Below, in pieces: positions 16,901 through 26,218 of a stretch of DNA of 64,000 bases (positions are counted from its first letter, which is position 1; each line of letters begins with the position of its first letter). The DNA is from G963677085 sp963677085 (GTDB taxonomy: Bacteria; Planctomycetota; Planctomycetia; Pirellulales; Thermoguttaceae). The stretch lies in contig CAXXFH010000006.1 in the NCBI GenBank assembly GCA_963677085.2, forward strand, positions 682,001-746,000, written 5' to 3'. The notes under the pieces were generated by a model. It searched no databases. It was given only the letters and a program-made list of their open reading frames with translations, and was not told the DNA's origin. A program made the translations under genes and the position numbers.

Positions 16901-18139
16901 TCACGCTCCCGGCACCGGGAACTGCTTGCACATTTCCAGCACGTCGCCGCGAAGTTGTTTTAGCAGATGCTCGTCGTCAGGTTCTTTCAACGCTTCGAGG
17001 ATCCAACTGCCGATGGTTCGCAACTCGTCGACGCCCATACCCCGGGTGGTCAGGGCCGGCGTACCGATGCGAATGCCCGACGGATCGAGCGGCTTGCGCT
17101 GATCGAACGGAATCATGTTTTTGTTGACCGTAATCCCGCAGCGGTCGAGCGTTTCTTCGGCGATCCGACCAGTGAGGCCCAACGGGGTGACGTCGGCCAG
17201 GATCAGGTGGTTGTCGGTGCCGCCGCTGACCAGTTTCAAGCCGCCGCTGGCGAGCACTTCGGCCAACGCCCGGGCGTTGTCGAGAATCTGTTGGGCGTAT
17301 TGTTTGAACTCGGGCTTTAGGGCCTCGCCATAGCAAACGGCCTTGCCTGTGATGACATGCATCAGCGGTCCGCCCTGGATACCGGGGAACACGGCCCGAT
17401 CGATATCCTTGGCGTAGTCGGCCTTGCAGAGGATCATGCCGCCGCGCGGGCCGCGGAGTGTTTTGTGCGTGGTGGTGGTCACGAAGTCGGCCACGGGCAC
17501 TGGGTCGTCGTGCAGCTTGGCCGCCACAAGACCCGCGTAGTGGGCCATGTCGACCATCAACTTGGCGCCGCAGCTTTGGGCGATCTCGGCGAACTTGCCG
17601 TGCTGCATTTCCCGCGGATAAGCACTGGCTCCGGCCACGATCAGCTTGGGCTTGTGCTCGGCAGCGAGGCGGGCCAACTGGTCGAAGTCGATGCGGTGAT
17701 CGTCTTGCCGCACGCCGTAGCTGAAGAAGTTGTAGAGCTTGCCCGAGATGTTCAGCTTCATGCCGTGGGTCAGGTGACCGCCATGGGCCAGATCTAATCC
17801 TAGCACCGTGTCGCCCGGGTTGATCGCCGCGAGATACACGGCCGTGTTGGCCTGGGCACCACTGTGCGGTTGGACGTTGGCGTGATCGGCGCCGAAGATT
17901 TGCTTGGCCCGATTGCGGGCGAGGTCTTCGGCCACGTCGGCAAACTCGCAGCCGCCGTAGTAGCGTCGACCGGGATAGCCTTCGGCATATTTATTGGTCA
18001 ACACGCAGCCGTTGGCCTGCATGACGGCCGGGCTGGTGTAGTTTTCGCTGGCGATCATCTCGAGGCCGTTCCGCTGGCGGTCGATTTCGCCGGCGATAGC
18101 CGCCCAAACTTCGGGGTCTTGTTGTTCAATCCAGTTCAT
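16901..18139 (-). CDS. glyA: Serine hydroxymethyltransferase
   Basis: A 412-residue PLP enzyme that interconverts serine and glycine while loading tetrahydrofolate with a one-carbon unit. Family motifs are complete: MIASENYTSPAV near residue 24, NKYAEGYPGRRYYGG near 45, PHSGAQAN near 90, and the PLP lysine in TTTTHKTLRGPRGG at about 222. The length is typical. The start at 18139 matches the usual family N-terminus (MNWIEQQDPEVW). An upstream extension to 18328 would include intergenic repeat. It is the last gene in the direction of the hydrogenase cluster, about 200 bases below the SpoIIE-like gene, and may be transcribed separately. Confidence 0.95.
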   Translation of the reverse strand: MNWIEQQDPEVWAAIAGEIDRQRNGLEMIASENYTSPAVMQANGCVLTNKYAEGYPGRRYYGGCEFADVAEDLARNRAKQIFGADHANVQPHSGAQANTAVYLAAINPGDTVLGLDLAHGGHLTHGMKLNISGKLYNFFSYGVRQDDHRIDFDQLARLAAEHKPKLIVAGASAYPREMQHGKFAEIAQSCGAKLMVDMAHYAGLVAAKLHDDPVPVADFVTTTTHKTLRGPRGGMILCKADYAKDIDRAVFPGIQGGPLMHVITGKAVCYGEALKPEFKQYAQQILDNARALAEVLASGGLKLVSGGTDNHLILADVTPLGLTGRIAEETLDRCGITVNKNMIPFDQRKPLDPSGIRIGTPALTTRGMGVDELRTIGSWILEALKEPDDEHLLKQLRGDVLEMCKQFPVPGA

Positions 18140-18280
18140 CGAGAGGGGGGTGTCCTGTTTCCCTGGCAGGTGGGGCAACCGGCGCCGCGTCGACTCGCCC
18201 GGCGCACAAACCACTATTGTCGAGATTCGGGGGAAGTTCGTCAATCCGCCCTGCCATCGGCGGTCTTGTGACGCGGTTTC

Positions 18281-18312
18281 TTCGTTCCCACGCGAAGCAT
18301 GGGAACGAGTGC
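18281..18312. repeat. GTTCCCACGC/GCATGGGAACG hairpin
   Basis: CGTTCCCACGCGAAGCATGGGAACG forms an imperfect stem-loop in the gap between glyA and the SpoIIE-like gene. A similar stem is at 50707-50737. It may end transcripts of the hydrogenase operon before glyA. Confidence 0.5.
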
Positions 18313-18346
18313 TGGGGGTGGAATGCATGGCACCCGTGACTGGGAG

Positions 18347-19498
18347 CTAAACCCGGTCGACGACCACCAGTTTGCCGATCTCGCGGAGGCGGTCGGCCAG
18401 CAGGGGGACGATCTGTTTTCGGACGAGGATTCCCCGCTGCCGGAAGCTGATATCGTCGGTTGCATGGTTCTTCGCGCCGCCGACCACGAAATTCACCCGA
18501 TCAGCAATGTTCAACAGGGCGCATAACTCGGTCACCCCGCTGTCTTCCTTCAGGCAGCCCACGTCTTCGTCCATCAGGTTGTAGACCTGATTCAGCGTGA
18601 CGGCCCCTTCGGTCACCAGGTCGATGCCCGGGATTTCGTACCGCGGGGGAGCGACTAAGCTGGTGGGGTTTTGTTCGATGTCCACTTCCACGCCCATCAC
18701 CCGGGCGACAATCTCGGCCGTCGAACCCCCGCAGACGATTTTTACTCCCTTCTGTTGGAGAAAATCGTGGACCACGCGAACATCGTCCTCGGGCCGTGCC
18801 GGGGGACCGGTCAGAAGGTTGACGATCTCGCCGTGTCGACACCGGGCCAATACGGCCGTGCAGTCGTCGCCGCCGCGTTTCCATAGCTCTCGGGCGTGAT
18901 CGTGGACCTGCCAGGGGATTTCCACGAAAGGAGTTTTCTGCCGGATGCAGTCGGTGACGAAGCGTATGACGCCTTCGGTTTGCCAGCCCATCGGCAGTCC
19001 ACCTCCCAGGCCGGCTTGGGTGATGCCGTCGCTCATCAGCAACAATCCCTCGCCCGACTCCAGATGGCAAGTCGATTCGCAGATCAGCGCCCCGCCCAAC
19101 TCCATGGTGCGTGGCGACAAACTGGCGGCATTGTGGCGGCTTAGATAGATGGGCGGCGGGGCATCGTAATTGAGGATCGTGGCCATGCCGTCGGGACGCA
19201 CGCGGGCGAGCGAGAAGGCGGCAAACGGCTTGCTCGGATCGCGGCGATGCTGCATCGTGTCGACCAGCGAGGTAAACGCCTTGCGGAGCGAGAACCCCCG
19301 GCGCAACAGCCCCATCATCCGGCCGGCACACATTTGGGCCGCGATATGGGCGTGCATGCCCGAGCCGATGCCGTCGGCACACAGCAAAGTGGTACCGCCG
19401 ACGGTCCGCTCGCAGACGACTACGTCGCCACACGGCCGGCCAGGATACTTGGGGCTTTGGGCTACCTCGACTTCGATATGAACATAACCGGGAACCAT
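18347..19498 (-). CDS. SpoIIE-type PP2C phosphatase linked to a sensory hydrogenase
   Basis: A 383-residue cytoplasmic protein. Residues 1-230 form a PP2C/SpoIIE phosphatase domain with metal-binding Asp residues in GDVVVCER, LLCADGIGSG and GLLLMSDGIT, and GGDDCTAVLARC at the end. Residues 240-383 form a second domain containing KIVCGGSTAEIVARVMG and PGIDLVTEGAVTLNQVYNLM. From family knowledge, this two-domain form accompanies PAS-containing group C [FeFe] hydrogenases in clostridia, where it is the presumed output of H2 sensing. The start at 19498 is the ATG beside a conserved N-terminus. It lies about 150 bases below the sensory hydrogenase gene, separated by a dispersed repeat. The phosphorylated target is unknown, and no RsbV/RsbW partners are in the window. 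Confidence 0.8.
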   Translation of the reverse strand: MVPGYVHIEVEVAQSPKYPGRPCGDVVVCERTVGGTTLLCADGIGSGMHAHIAAQMCAGRMMGLLRRGFSLRKAFTSLVDTMQHRRDPSKPFAAFSLARVRPDGMATILNYDAPPPIYLSRHNAASLSPRTMELGGALICESTCHLESGEGLLLMSDGITQAGLGGGLPMGWQTEGVIRFVTDCIRQKTPFVEIPWQVHDHARELWKRGGDDCTAVLARCRHGEIVNLLTGPPARPEDDVRVVHDFLQQKGVKIVCGGSTAEIVARVMGVEVDIEQNPTSLVAPPRYEIPGIDLVTEGAVTLNQVYNLMDEDVGCLKEDSGVTELCALLNIADRVNFVVGGAKNHATDDISFRQRGILVRKQIVPLLADRLREIGKLVVVDRV

Positions 19499-19530
19499 CG
19501 ACGGCCTTTGGTTTGTCAGTCTAAAACAAA

Positions 19531-19609
19531 CGGGTGCCATGCCCACGCTTGCGTGGCCATGGTCGCCGCAATTTCAGCATGCCCACGCTTTTCGTGGGCA
19601 TGGCACCCG
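19531..19609. repeat. Dispersed GGGTGCCATG repeat, copy in the hydrogenase operon
   Basis: GGGTGCCATG, palindromic arm CCCACGCTTGCGTGG, spacer GCCGCAATTTCAGC, second arm CCCACGCTTTTCGTGGG, then CATGGCACCC. It lies between the sensory hydrogenase and phosphatase genes and could attenuate or stabilise that part of the transcript. Unlike other copies it lacks the CACTAG tail. Confidence 0.7.
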
Positions 19610-19645
19610 AACCTCCAGTTCTGAGACTCAAGTGGTAACGCCATG

Positions 19646-21436
19646 TTACTTCGCCCCATACGTATCGCGTAGCCAGCGCGTGCCGTCGCGCGAGGACGAG
19701 TCTCGGCGGTTGTCGGCTTCGCCCCGTTCCTCGGCTAGCAACATCAGCTTGTCCAACAGGGCTTCACCCTGGGCCGTGTTTTCGCCCAGGCAGGTGGCGA
19801 TCGTCTCGGCCATCTGGACTTGCTGCTGCAAAAGCTCGCGGGCCTGCAACACCGTTTGCGCCCTCAGTTCGTCCAGCTTCCGCTCGTTGGTTTGGGTGTT
19901 GGTCACGTTGACAAAGATGCCGACATATTGCCGTTCCTCGGGCAAGGGGTAGAGAATCTGGTGACACACAACGCCATACTTCTCGTGCTCCACTGTGCCT
20001 TCGATCATCGGCGACTGCCCGGCGGCCAAGCGTTCAAAGGCTTCGGGGTCTATCAGGTACGAGATCGGACGGCCACAGACCGTGTCGGTGCATTTGAAGT
20101 ACCGGCGGAAGGCCGGATTCATGCTGAGGATTTGCAGGTGTTCGTCGAGAATCACAATCCCGTTGGGGCTGGTCTCGATGATTCGGTCGACGCGCTGTTC
20201 GGCCAGCCGCTTCATGTAGGGCATGCACATCTCGAGTTCGGCCAGTCCTTCGAGCACCGCAATGGCCTTTTCGCGACAGTTCGGATAGCCGCAGGCTCCG
20301 CAGTTCAGTTGGTTCTCCTTGTTGGCCTTACCGGTCTTTTCCAGCACGTGGCGAATTTCCTCCTCGCTATATTCGCGCGGGCTGCCGTTGCGGTAGGGCG
20401 AAAAATTGGTGACCAGTGATGGACGTGGGGTTGCGTCGGGTACGCGGCCGTCGTGTCTTTCGGCGTAGTCAAGCACCTCGTGGCGACGGACAAAACCGTT
20501 GCCCGTCTGGGGCATCGCCGGGCCGTTGATGCAACCCTGCGGGCAGAAGAGTGGCTCGATGACCAACGGGCTGGCCGTGGTTTTCAGCGTGTCGAGCACT
20601 TCCCGGACTTCCTCGAACCCGGAGACGGCCGCCACGTCGCCGTCGAGCACGTCGGTACTCCACCCGGCCGTGCGCACGCAGCCGCCTTCGAGCGGAAATA
20701 GTCGCGAGTCGCCCTCGGGTGTTTCGTCGAAATCGCTTTCTTCGCAGGCCGAAAGCTTGACGCCCTCGCGGTCGAGCCACTGCTGAAGCTCTTGAAACGT
20801 GAGCACGCAGTTGACCAGTCCACGAAATTCTTCCCGCTGGGCTTCGGCCTTCTTGGCCACGCAGGGGCCAATGAACACCACGCGAACGTCGTCGCCCAGC
20901 TTGGTTCGCAGGTGTCGAGCATGCGCGATCATCGGCGAAACGACCGGCACCAGCGCCGGCGTTAGCTGGGGACGATAACGTTCGATATACCGGACAACCG
21001 CCGGGCAAGCCGTGCAAACGTGATTGCGCGACGGTTGTCGGGCGACGTGTTCGGCCGTGGCTGCTGCCACGTGGTATGCGCCCACCGCCGTTTCGCCCAC
21101 GTAGCGAAAGCCCAACCGCCGCAAGGCCGACGGCAAACGGTGCTGCTGCCAAGCCGGCAACGCCGCGGCAAACGACGGGGCCACGCTGCACGCCACGCTC
21201 GTGTGTTCGCGAATCAGCCGGGCGGCCAGATCAAGGTCGTCGCGAAACGACTTGGCCCCCTGCGGACATTCCCGAATGCACGTACCGCAAGCGATGCAGC
21301 GCCCGGCGTCGACCGAGGCCTGCCCCTCATGCATGCGAATCGCCTTCACCGGGCAGACACGCACGCACCGGTAGCAGTCGCGGCAGCGAGCCTTGTTGGT
21401 GTAGACGACTTGGTCGGATGTGTTGGATTTCGGCAT
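19646..21436 (-). CDS. Sensory [FeFe] hydrogenase-like protein with PAS domain (group C type)
   Basis: A 596-residue cytoplasmic protein. In order: two [4Fe-4S] ferredoxin motifs (Cys 18/21/24/28 and 47/50/53/57); a hydrogenase H-cluster domain with Cys144 (CTACPAVV), Cys192 (GPCVAKK) and Cys298/Cys302 (FCPQGC); a further Fe-S motif CGACGYPNC at 379-387 with Cys404; a PAS domain at about 412-520; and a helical tail. All four H-cluster ligands are present. The flanking sequences differ from catalytic TSCCPGW and MACPGGC and resemble the group C sensory type (HydS). The next gene encodes the matching phosphatase, so a signalling role is inferred: H2 or redox state in, PAS/phosphatase out. It follows hydA by 77 bases. 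Confidence 0.85.
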   Translation of the reverse strand: MPKSNTSDQVVYTNKARCRDCYRCVRVCPVKAIRMHEGQASVDAGRCIACGTCIRECPQGAKSFRDDLDLAARLIREHTSVACSVAPSFAAALPAWQQHRLPSALRRLGFRYVGETAVGAYHVAAATAEHVARQPSRNHVCTACPAVVRYIERYRPQLTPALVPVVSPMIAHARHLRTKLGDDVRVVFIGPCVAKKAEAQREEFRGLVNCVLTFQELQQWLDREGVKLSACEESDFDETPEGDSRLFPLEGGCVRTAGWSTDVLDGDVAAVSGFEEVREVLDTLKTTASPLVIEPLFCPQGCINGPAMPQTGNGFVRRHEVLDYAERHDGRVPDATPRPSLVTNFSPYRNGSPREYSEEEIRHVLEKTGKANKENQLNCGACGYPNCREKAIAVLEGLAELEMCMPYMKRLAEQRVDRIIETSPNGIVILDEHLQILSMNPAFRRYFKCTDTVCGRPISYLIDPEAFERLAAGQSPMIEGTVEHEKYGVVCHQILYPLPEERQYVGIFVNVTNTQTNERKLDELRAQTVLQARELLQQQVQMAETIATCLGENTAQGEALLDKLMLLAEERGEADNRRDSSSRDGTRWLRDTYGAK

Positions 21437-21513
21437 GGCTGTGGGGTTGTCCGTGGTTAGTGGACAGCGGATAGTGGATAGCCGCTTGCGGCTTCACCTT
21501 TCCGCTTCTTTTC

Positions 21514-23532
21514 TCACCTTTGAACAATCTGCGCCAGTTCCTCCTCGATCGCGTCCCAGGCGTCTTTGAATGTGCAGTGGTTGATCACCCGGGCGCCGAC
21601 GCGGACGGTGGGGCCCTTGTCGCATTGCTCGAAGCAGAAGGTCGCTTCCACTTCGACCTGATCTTGCAGCTTGTCTTGGTGGATCCGCGCGATCAGGTTT
21701 CGCAGCAAGGTTTGCGAGCCACGGACGAAACAGCTCGTGCCGACGCACACGGAAACCTGGAGTTTGGTCGCTTGCGTCGCGTCGTCGAGCACCACGAGCC
21801 GCTCGCCGCGAATGCGCCGCCGGCTTTGGTATTCGGTGTGCAACAGCTCGTGGGCACGGTGGCCACCGATGTCGCCGAGGAAATCCTTGTAGCACTCGGC
21901 TACCAAGTGGTTGTCCTGCGACTTGTGCAGTTGGAGCATCTTGTCGGCTTCGTAAAGGCCACGAGCACGCGCCGGTCGCACCGCCGCGTCCTTAGTGACC
22001 GGTTGACCGGCACCGCCGATGCATCCGCCCGGGCAGGCCATGACTTCGACCAAATCGTAGTCCGACTTGCCGGCACGGATTTCCTCGGCCACCGCCCGGG
22101 CGTTGGCCAATCCGTGGACCACAGCCAGGATCAACGGCTGGCCGTCGATCACGATTCGCGCTTCGCGGATGCCCGCCTGACCGCGGACCTCTTCGAAGTC
22201 GAACGTATCGAGTTTCACTCCCTTGATCTTTTCGACAGCGTAGCGCAACACGGCTTCGGTCACACCGCCGGTGGTGCCGAAGATCACGCCCGCCCCGGTC
22301 TTGAATCCCAGCGGCATGTCCAACGACTGTGGTTCGAGCCGCTCGAACGACAGGCCGGCTTCCTCGATCATTCGGGCAAGCTCCTGGGTGGTCAGCACGT
22401 GGTCGACCTCGGGCCGGCCGTCGCTTTGGAACTTGTCGAGCTTGGCTTCGTATTTCTTCGCCGTGCACGGCATGATCGACACGACCACCAGGTCTTCGGC
22501 GGCGACGCCCAACTGTTCCGGCAACGTCTTTTTGGCCACGGATCCGAACATCTGTTGTGGCGAACGGCACGTCGACAGGTTCGGCAGCAGGTCGGGATAG
22601 AACTGTTCGGCGAATTTCACCCAGCCGGGGCAGCAGGAAGTGAACTGGGGAAGTCGCTCGCCGCGTTGCTTTCGCTCGATGAACTCGGTGGCCTCTTCGA
22701 GCACCGTCAGGTCGGCGGCGAAGCACGTGTCGTAGACTTGGTCAAAGCCGAGGGCCTTCAGTGCCGCCACGATGCGCCCTGTCTCGATGCTGCCCGGCTT
22801 GCCGCCAAAGGCCTCGCCCAACGCCACACGCACGGCCGGAGCAATCTGCGCGACCACGGTCTTCGTCGGGTCTTCCAGGTCGCGCCAAACTTGGTTCACT
22901 TCGGGCTTGGGGGTCAACGCGCCGGTCGGGCAGACCGAAGCGCACAGGCCGCAGTTCACACACTCGACGTCGCCGAGGTTTTTATTGAAGGCGGGCACCA
23001 CCTGGGACGTTGCCCCACGATGGGCGAAATCGATCGCGCCGATGCTTTGGATTTCGCTGCACGCCCGAACGCAGTCGCCGCAGAGGATGCACTTGTTCGG
23101 ATCGCGAATCAGCGAGGGTGAAGACGTGTCGACCGGCAACGGTGCGTGGGTCGGCTTGAAACGGACTTCGTCCACGCCCAATCGGCGCGTCAGCCGCTGC
23201 AACTCGCAGGTGGCGCTCTTCGAGCAGGTCGGGCACTGCTGGTCGTGGTTGGCCAGCAGCAGTTCCAGGGCAATCCGCCGCATCTCGCGAATTTCTTCGC
23301 TATGGGTGCGAACGACCATGCCCGGCTCGGGTGCCGTGGAACAGCTTGCCACGATACCGCGCCCTTCGATGTCGACCAGACAAAGCCGGCAGGCGCCGTA
23401 GATGCTCAGCTCGGAATGGTAGCAGAACGTGGGAATGTCGATGCCGGCCTTGCGGGCGACCTCCAACACGTTGCGCTCACCCTCGATGGGGATCACGCGT
23501 TTGTCGATAGTCAGTGTCAGTGGTTTATTCAT
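21514..23532 (-). CDS. hydA: [FeFe] hydrogenase catalytic subunit
   Basis: A 672-residue catalytic subunit. It has an N-terminal [2Fe-2S] domain (Cys37, 48, 51, 64), a His/Cys3 [4Fe-4S] site around residues 95-108, and two [4Fe-4S] motifs at about 148-158 and 192-202. The H-cluster domain has L1 TSCCPGW (about 299), L2 MPCTAKK (about 353) and L3 MACPGGC (about 496), including the proton-transfer Cys. The C-terminal thioredoxin-like [2Fe-2S] domain (CVGTSCFVRGS..FCFEQCDKGP) is typical of HydA from trimeric, electron-bifurcating HydABC enzymes such as that of Thermotoga. With hydB and hydC upstream, the complex probably couples NAD(P)H and ferredoxin to H2. The ATG at 23532 has AAAGGA upstream. 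Maturation factors are not nearby. Confidence 0.95.
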   Translation of the reverse strand: MNKPLTLTIDKRVIPIEGERNVLEVARKAGIDIPTFCYHSELSIYGACRLCLVDIEGRGIVASCSTAPEPGMVVRTHSEEIREMRRIALELLLANHDQQCPTCSKSATCELQRLTRRLGVDEVRFKPTHAPLPVDTSSPSLIRDPNKCILCGDCVRACSEIQSIGAIDFAHRGATSQVVPAFNKNLGDVECVNCGLCASVCPTGALTPKPEVNQVWRDLEDPTKTVVAQIAPAVRVALGEAFGGKPGSIETGRIVAALKALGFDQVYDTCFAADLTVLEEATEFIERKQRGERLPQFTSCCPGWVKFAEQFYPDLLPNLSTCRSPQQMFGSVAKKTLPEQLGVAAEDLVVVSIMPCTAKKYEAKLDKFQSDGRPEVDHVLTTQELARMIEEAGLSFERLEPQSLDMPLGFKTGAGVIFGTTGGVTEAVLRYAVEKIKGVKLDTFDFEEVRGQAGIREARIVIDGQPLILAVVHGLANARAVAEEIRAGKSDYDLVEVMACPGGCIGGAGQPVTKDAAVRPARARGLYEADKMLQLHKSQDNHLVAECYKDFLGDIGGHRAHELLHTEYQSRRRIRGERLVVLDDATQATKLQVSVCVGTSCFVRGSQTLLRNLIARIHQDKLQDQVEVEATFCFEQCDKGPTVRVGARVINHCTFKDAWDAIEEELAQIVQR

Positions 23533-23573
23533 TTTTTGGTTCCTTTTTTTGGTTCTTCAGGGATTTTCGGGAA

Positions 23574-23648
23574 GGGTGCCATGGGCGGCTTGTCCGCCCT
23601 TGCAGCGGCAGGAGGCAGGCAGGGACGGGCAAGCCGTCCCTGGCACCC
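23574..23648. repeat. Inverted repeat bounded by GGGTGCCA and TGGCACCC
   Basis: GGGTGCCA..GGCGGCTTGTCCGCC and GGGACGGGCAAGCCGTCCC..TGGCACCC face each other between hydB and hydA. The outer boxes are the same as in the CCCACGCTTGCGTGGG family but the inner palindromes differ. It lies inside the hydrogenase operon. Confidence 0.6.
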
Positions 23649-23705
23649 CAGTAAGATGTCATCCCCAGAAATACCGGATGAACTTTTTTTGCGCCCCTAC
23701 GGTCT

Positions 23706-25649
23706 TCACACGCCCACGATTGCGCCAAACTTGCATGCTTCGGCACACGCGCCGCACTTGATGCACTTTTCTGCGTCGATCGTATGGGGTTGTTTCTTCT
23801 CGCCCTGGATGGCGTCTACGGGACACTTGCGGGCACACGCCGTGCAGCCCTTGCACAAGTCGGCGATGATCTCCGGCCGCAGCAAGGCTTTGCACTTGCC
23901 GGCCGGACAGCGTTTTTGTACGACGTGGGCGTCGACCTCGTCGCGGAAGTGTCGCAATGTGGCCAACACGGGGTTGGGTGCCGTTTTACCCAGGCCACAC
24001 AACGAACCCTTGCGGACCGCTTCGGCCAACTGTTCCAACAGTACGATGGTCCGCTCGTCGGCGCGACCTTCGAGGATGTCGTCCAGCAGGGCCAGCATCT
24101 GCTTGGTTCCTTCGCGACATAGCACGCACTTGCCGCACGACTCGTTCTGAGTGAACTGCATGAAGAAGCGGGCCATCTGTACCATACACGTTTTCTCGTT
24201 CATCACGACGAGGCCACCCGAGCCGACCATGGCGCCGACGCCTCGCAGCGAGTCGAAGTCCAACGGCAGGTCGAGGTGTTCCTCCGTAAGGCATCCGCCC
24301 GAAGGACCGCCGATCTGCACGGCCTTGAACCCATTGACGCTGGCCTTGCCGTGGTCGTCGAGCACGCCGCCGCCGATGTCGAAAATGATTTCTCGCAGGG
24401 TGGTTCCAAAGGGCACTTCGATCAGACCCGTGTTGGCCACGTGACCCGTCAGGGCGAAGGTCTTCGTGCCGGGCGAACCTTCGGTACCCAGTTGACGGAA
24501 TCGGGCCGACGTGTGTTGGATAATCAGCGGCACGCTGGCCAGGGTTTCCACGTTGTTGATCACCGTGGGTTTACCCCACAGTCCGCTTTGGGCCGGGAAC
24601 GGCGGTTTTGGACGCGGCATTCCCCGCTTGCCCTCGATCGACGCGATCAGCGCCGTTTCTTCGCCGCAGACGAACGCTCCGGCGCCTTCCATCACGTGCA
24701 GCCGCAGCGATCGGCCCGTGTCGAAGATGTTGTCGCCCAATAGGCCCAAGTTTTCAGCATCGGCCACAGCCTTGCGAATACGGTTGACGGCCAAAGGGTA
24801 CTCGAGTCGAACATAAAAATAGCCTTCGTCGGCGCCGATGGCTCGGGCGGCGATCATCATGCCTTCGATCACGGCATGAGGGTTGCCTTCCATGACGCTG
24901 CGGTCCATGAACGCCCCGGGGTCGCCCTCGTCGGCGTTGCAGATGACGTATTTCTTTTCGCCCGGCTGTTGGCGCGTCAGTTCCCATTTGCGCCCGGTGG
25001 GGAAACCCCCTCCGCCCCGGCCACGCAAGCCCGACTGGCCGATTTCCTCGCACACCTGTTCGGGCGTCATCTTGCACCATGCCTGGCGTGCCGCTTCGTA
25101 GCCGCCGGCGTTGATGTATTCGCCGATGTCTTCCGGATCGACCCGACCACATTGCTTCAGCACGTGGCGCGTCTGTTGAGTGTAGAAGGGGATGTCGCCC
25201 TGGCCATGGCACACACGTTGGGTGCTCGGATCGACGTACAACAGCCGTTCGACCACGCCGCCCTGTTCGAGCGTGGTTTCGATGATGTCGTCGACGTCGC
25301 CCAACTGCACGCGGGTGTAGAGGATTCCCTCGGGTTCGATGGCCACCAGCGGACCCATCTGGCAGAAGCCCTGGCAACCACTCTTCGAGAGGTGGACATG
25401 TTCGGTGGCTTGGGTGCCGTGATGGTCGTCGGCCTCGTGTTTCAGTTCGACGACAACGTCGATCCCCTTGTCGGCCAACTTTTCTTTTAATGCGGCATGG
25501 ACCTTTAGCGACCCATTGGCCACGCAGCCCGTGCCGGCGCAGATGATAATCCGTCGAGTGATTCGCTTGGCCGCCGCTTCGTATCCGTCGGCCACCGTTT
25601 TGAGTTCGACCGTTGGTTTCGCGGTCGCGGTGTTGTTGGCTCGCGTCAT
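23706..25649 (-). CDS. hydB: NADH-binding, FMN/Fe-S hydrogenase subunit
   Basis: A 647-residue NuoF-like subunit that takes electrons from or gives them to NAD(H) through FMN. The N-terminus is a thioredoxin-like [2Fe-2S] domain (CAGTGCVANGS..SGCQGFC). The glycine-rich nucleotide site GRGGGGFPTGRKW is at about residue 215, followed by the SLBB region and the [4Fe-4S] site ESCGKCVLCREGT at about 500. Two C-terminal ferredoxin clusters follow (CKGCTACARKC, CIKCGACAEAC). This domain order is standard for HydB of bifurcating [FeFe] hydrogenases. Its ATG overlaps the hydC stop codon (ATGA), so the two are translationally coupled. Confidence 0.94.
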   Translation of the reverse strand: MTRANNTATAKPTVELKTVADGYEAAAKRITRRIIICAGTGCVANGSLKVHAALKEKLADKGIDVVVELKHEADDHHGTQATEHVHLSKSGCQGFCQMGPLVAIEPEGILYTRVQLGDVDDIIETTLEQGGVVERLLYVDPSTQRVCHGQGDIPFYTQQTRHVLKQCGRVDPEDIGEYINAGGYEAARQAWCKMTPEQVCEEIGQSGLRGRGGGGFPTGRKWELTRQQPGEKKYVICNADEGDPGAFMDRSVMEGNPHAVIEGMMIAARAIGADEGYFYVRLEYPLAVNRIRKAVADAENLGLLGDNIFDTGRSLRLHVMEGAGAFVCGEETALIASIEGKRGMPRPKPPFPAQSGLWGKPTVINNVETLASVPLIIQHTSARFRQLGTEGSPGTKTFALTGHVANTGLIEVPFGTTLREIIFDIGGGVLDDHGKASVNGFKAVQIGGPSGGCLTEEHLDLPLDFDSLRGVGAMVGSGGLVVMNEKTCMVQMARFFMQFTQNESCGKCVLCREGTKQMLALLDDILEGRADERTIVLLEQLAEAVRKGSLCGLGKTAPNPVLATLRHFRDEVDAHVVQKRCPAGKCKALLRPEIIADLCKGCTACARKCPVDAIQGEKKQPHTIDAEKCIKCGACAEACKFGAIVGV

Positions 25650-26161
25650 GGTTGCTTCTCCTTTTCCAGGATCTCGTCGACAAGCTTGACGGCGGACTGC
25701 GGAGTCATTTGGCCGTGGACGTCGTCGTTGATCACTACGACGGGTGCCAATCCACAGGCGCCCAGGCAGGAGACGGTTTCGACGGTGAACAGCATGTCGT
25801 CGGTCGTGTTGTGTTGTGCGCTAAGGCCGAGGCGTTCGTAGAGGGCTTCGAGAATGCCGTGCGAGCCACGTACGTGGCAGGCCGTGCCGTCGCAGAGCCG
25901 CACGGTGTATTTGCCCTTGGGTTTCATCGTGAAGTGGGCGTAGAACGTTGCCACGCCATAGACTTCGGCCGGCGGCATTCCCAACGACGTGGCCACGAAC
26001 GTGAGCACTTCCTCGGGCAGGTAGCGATACTCGTTTTGGACTTGCTGGAGAATGGGAATCAGCTTGGCCGGGTCGCGGTCGTAACGGTCCAGAATCTCGC
26101 ACACCTTGGCAAACTGCCGCGGCCGCTGCGAGATGTTTTCAAGCGTGGGTAGTTGATGCAT
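25646..26161 (-). CDS. hydC: NuoE-like [2Fe-2S] hydrogenase subunit
   Basis: A 171-residue thioredoxin-fold [2Fe-2S] protein of the NuoE/HydC family, the third subunit of HydABC. The helical N-terminus contains LIPILQQVQNEYRYLPEE, and the YGVATFYAHF block is typical. The cluster cysteines are in CDGTACHVRGS (about residue 92) and SCLGACGLAPV (about 130). It starts the hydC-hydB-hydA order with a four-base overlap into hydB. About 200 bases, mostly dispersed repeat, separate it from rex. A promoter in that gap is possible, but none was identified with confidence. Confidence 0.93.
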   Translation of the reverse strand: MHQLPTLENISQRPRQFAKVCEILDRYDRDPAKLIPILQQVQNEYRYLPEEVLTFVATSLGMPPAEVYGVATFYAHFTMKPKGKYTVRLCDGTACHVRGSHGILEALYERLGLSAQHNTTDDMLFTVETVSCLGACGLAPVVVINDDVHGQMTPQSAVKLVDEILEKEKQP

Positions 26162-26218
26162 CGTCTATGTTCCTTGGGTTGTACTTTGGTTGTGTCACTC
26201 GTGCAGCTTCTTTTATTC

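Noticed and set aside
21520..23121. Open frame of 533 codons opposite hydA
   Set aside because: Antisense shadow of a gene with all catalytic motifs; no ribosome site or recognisable domain.
26162..26218. Possible Rex operator TTGTGTCACTCGTG upstream of hydC
   Set aside because: Only one half resembles TTGTGA; the partner half is missing, so it does not meet the known Rex palindrome.
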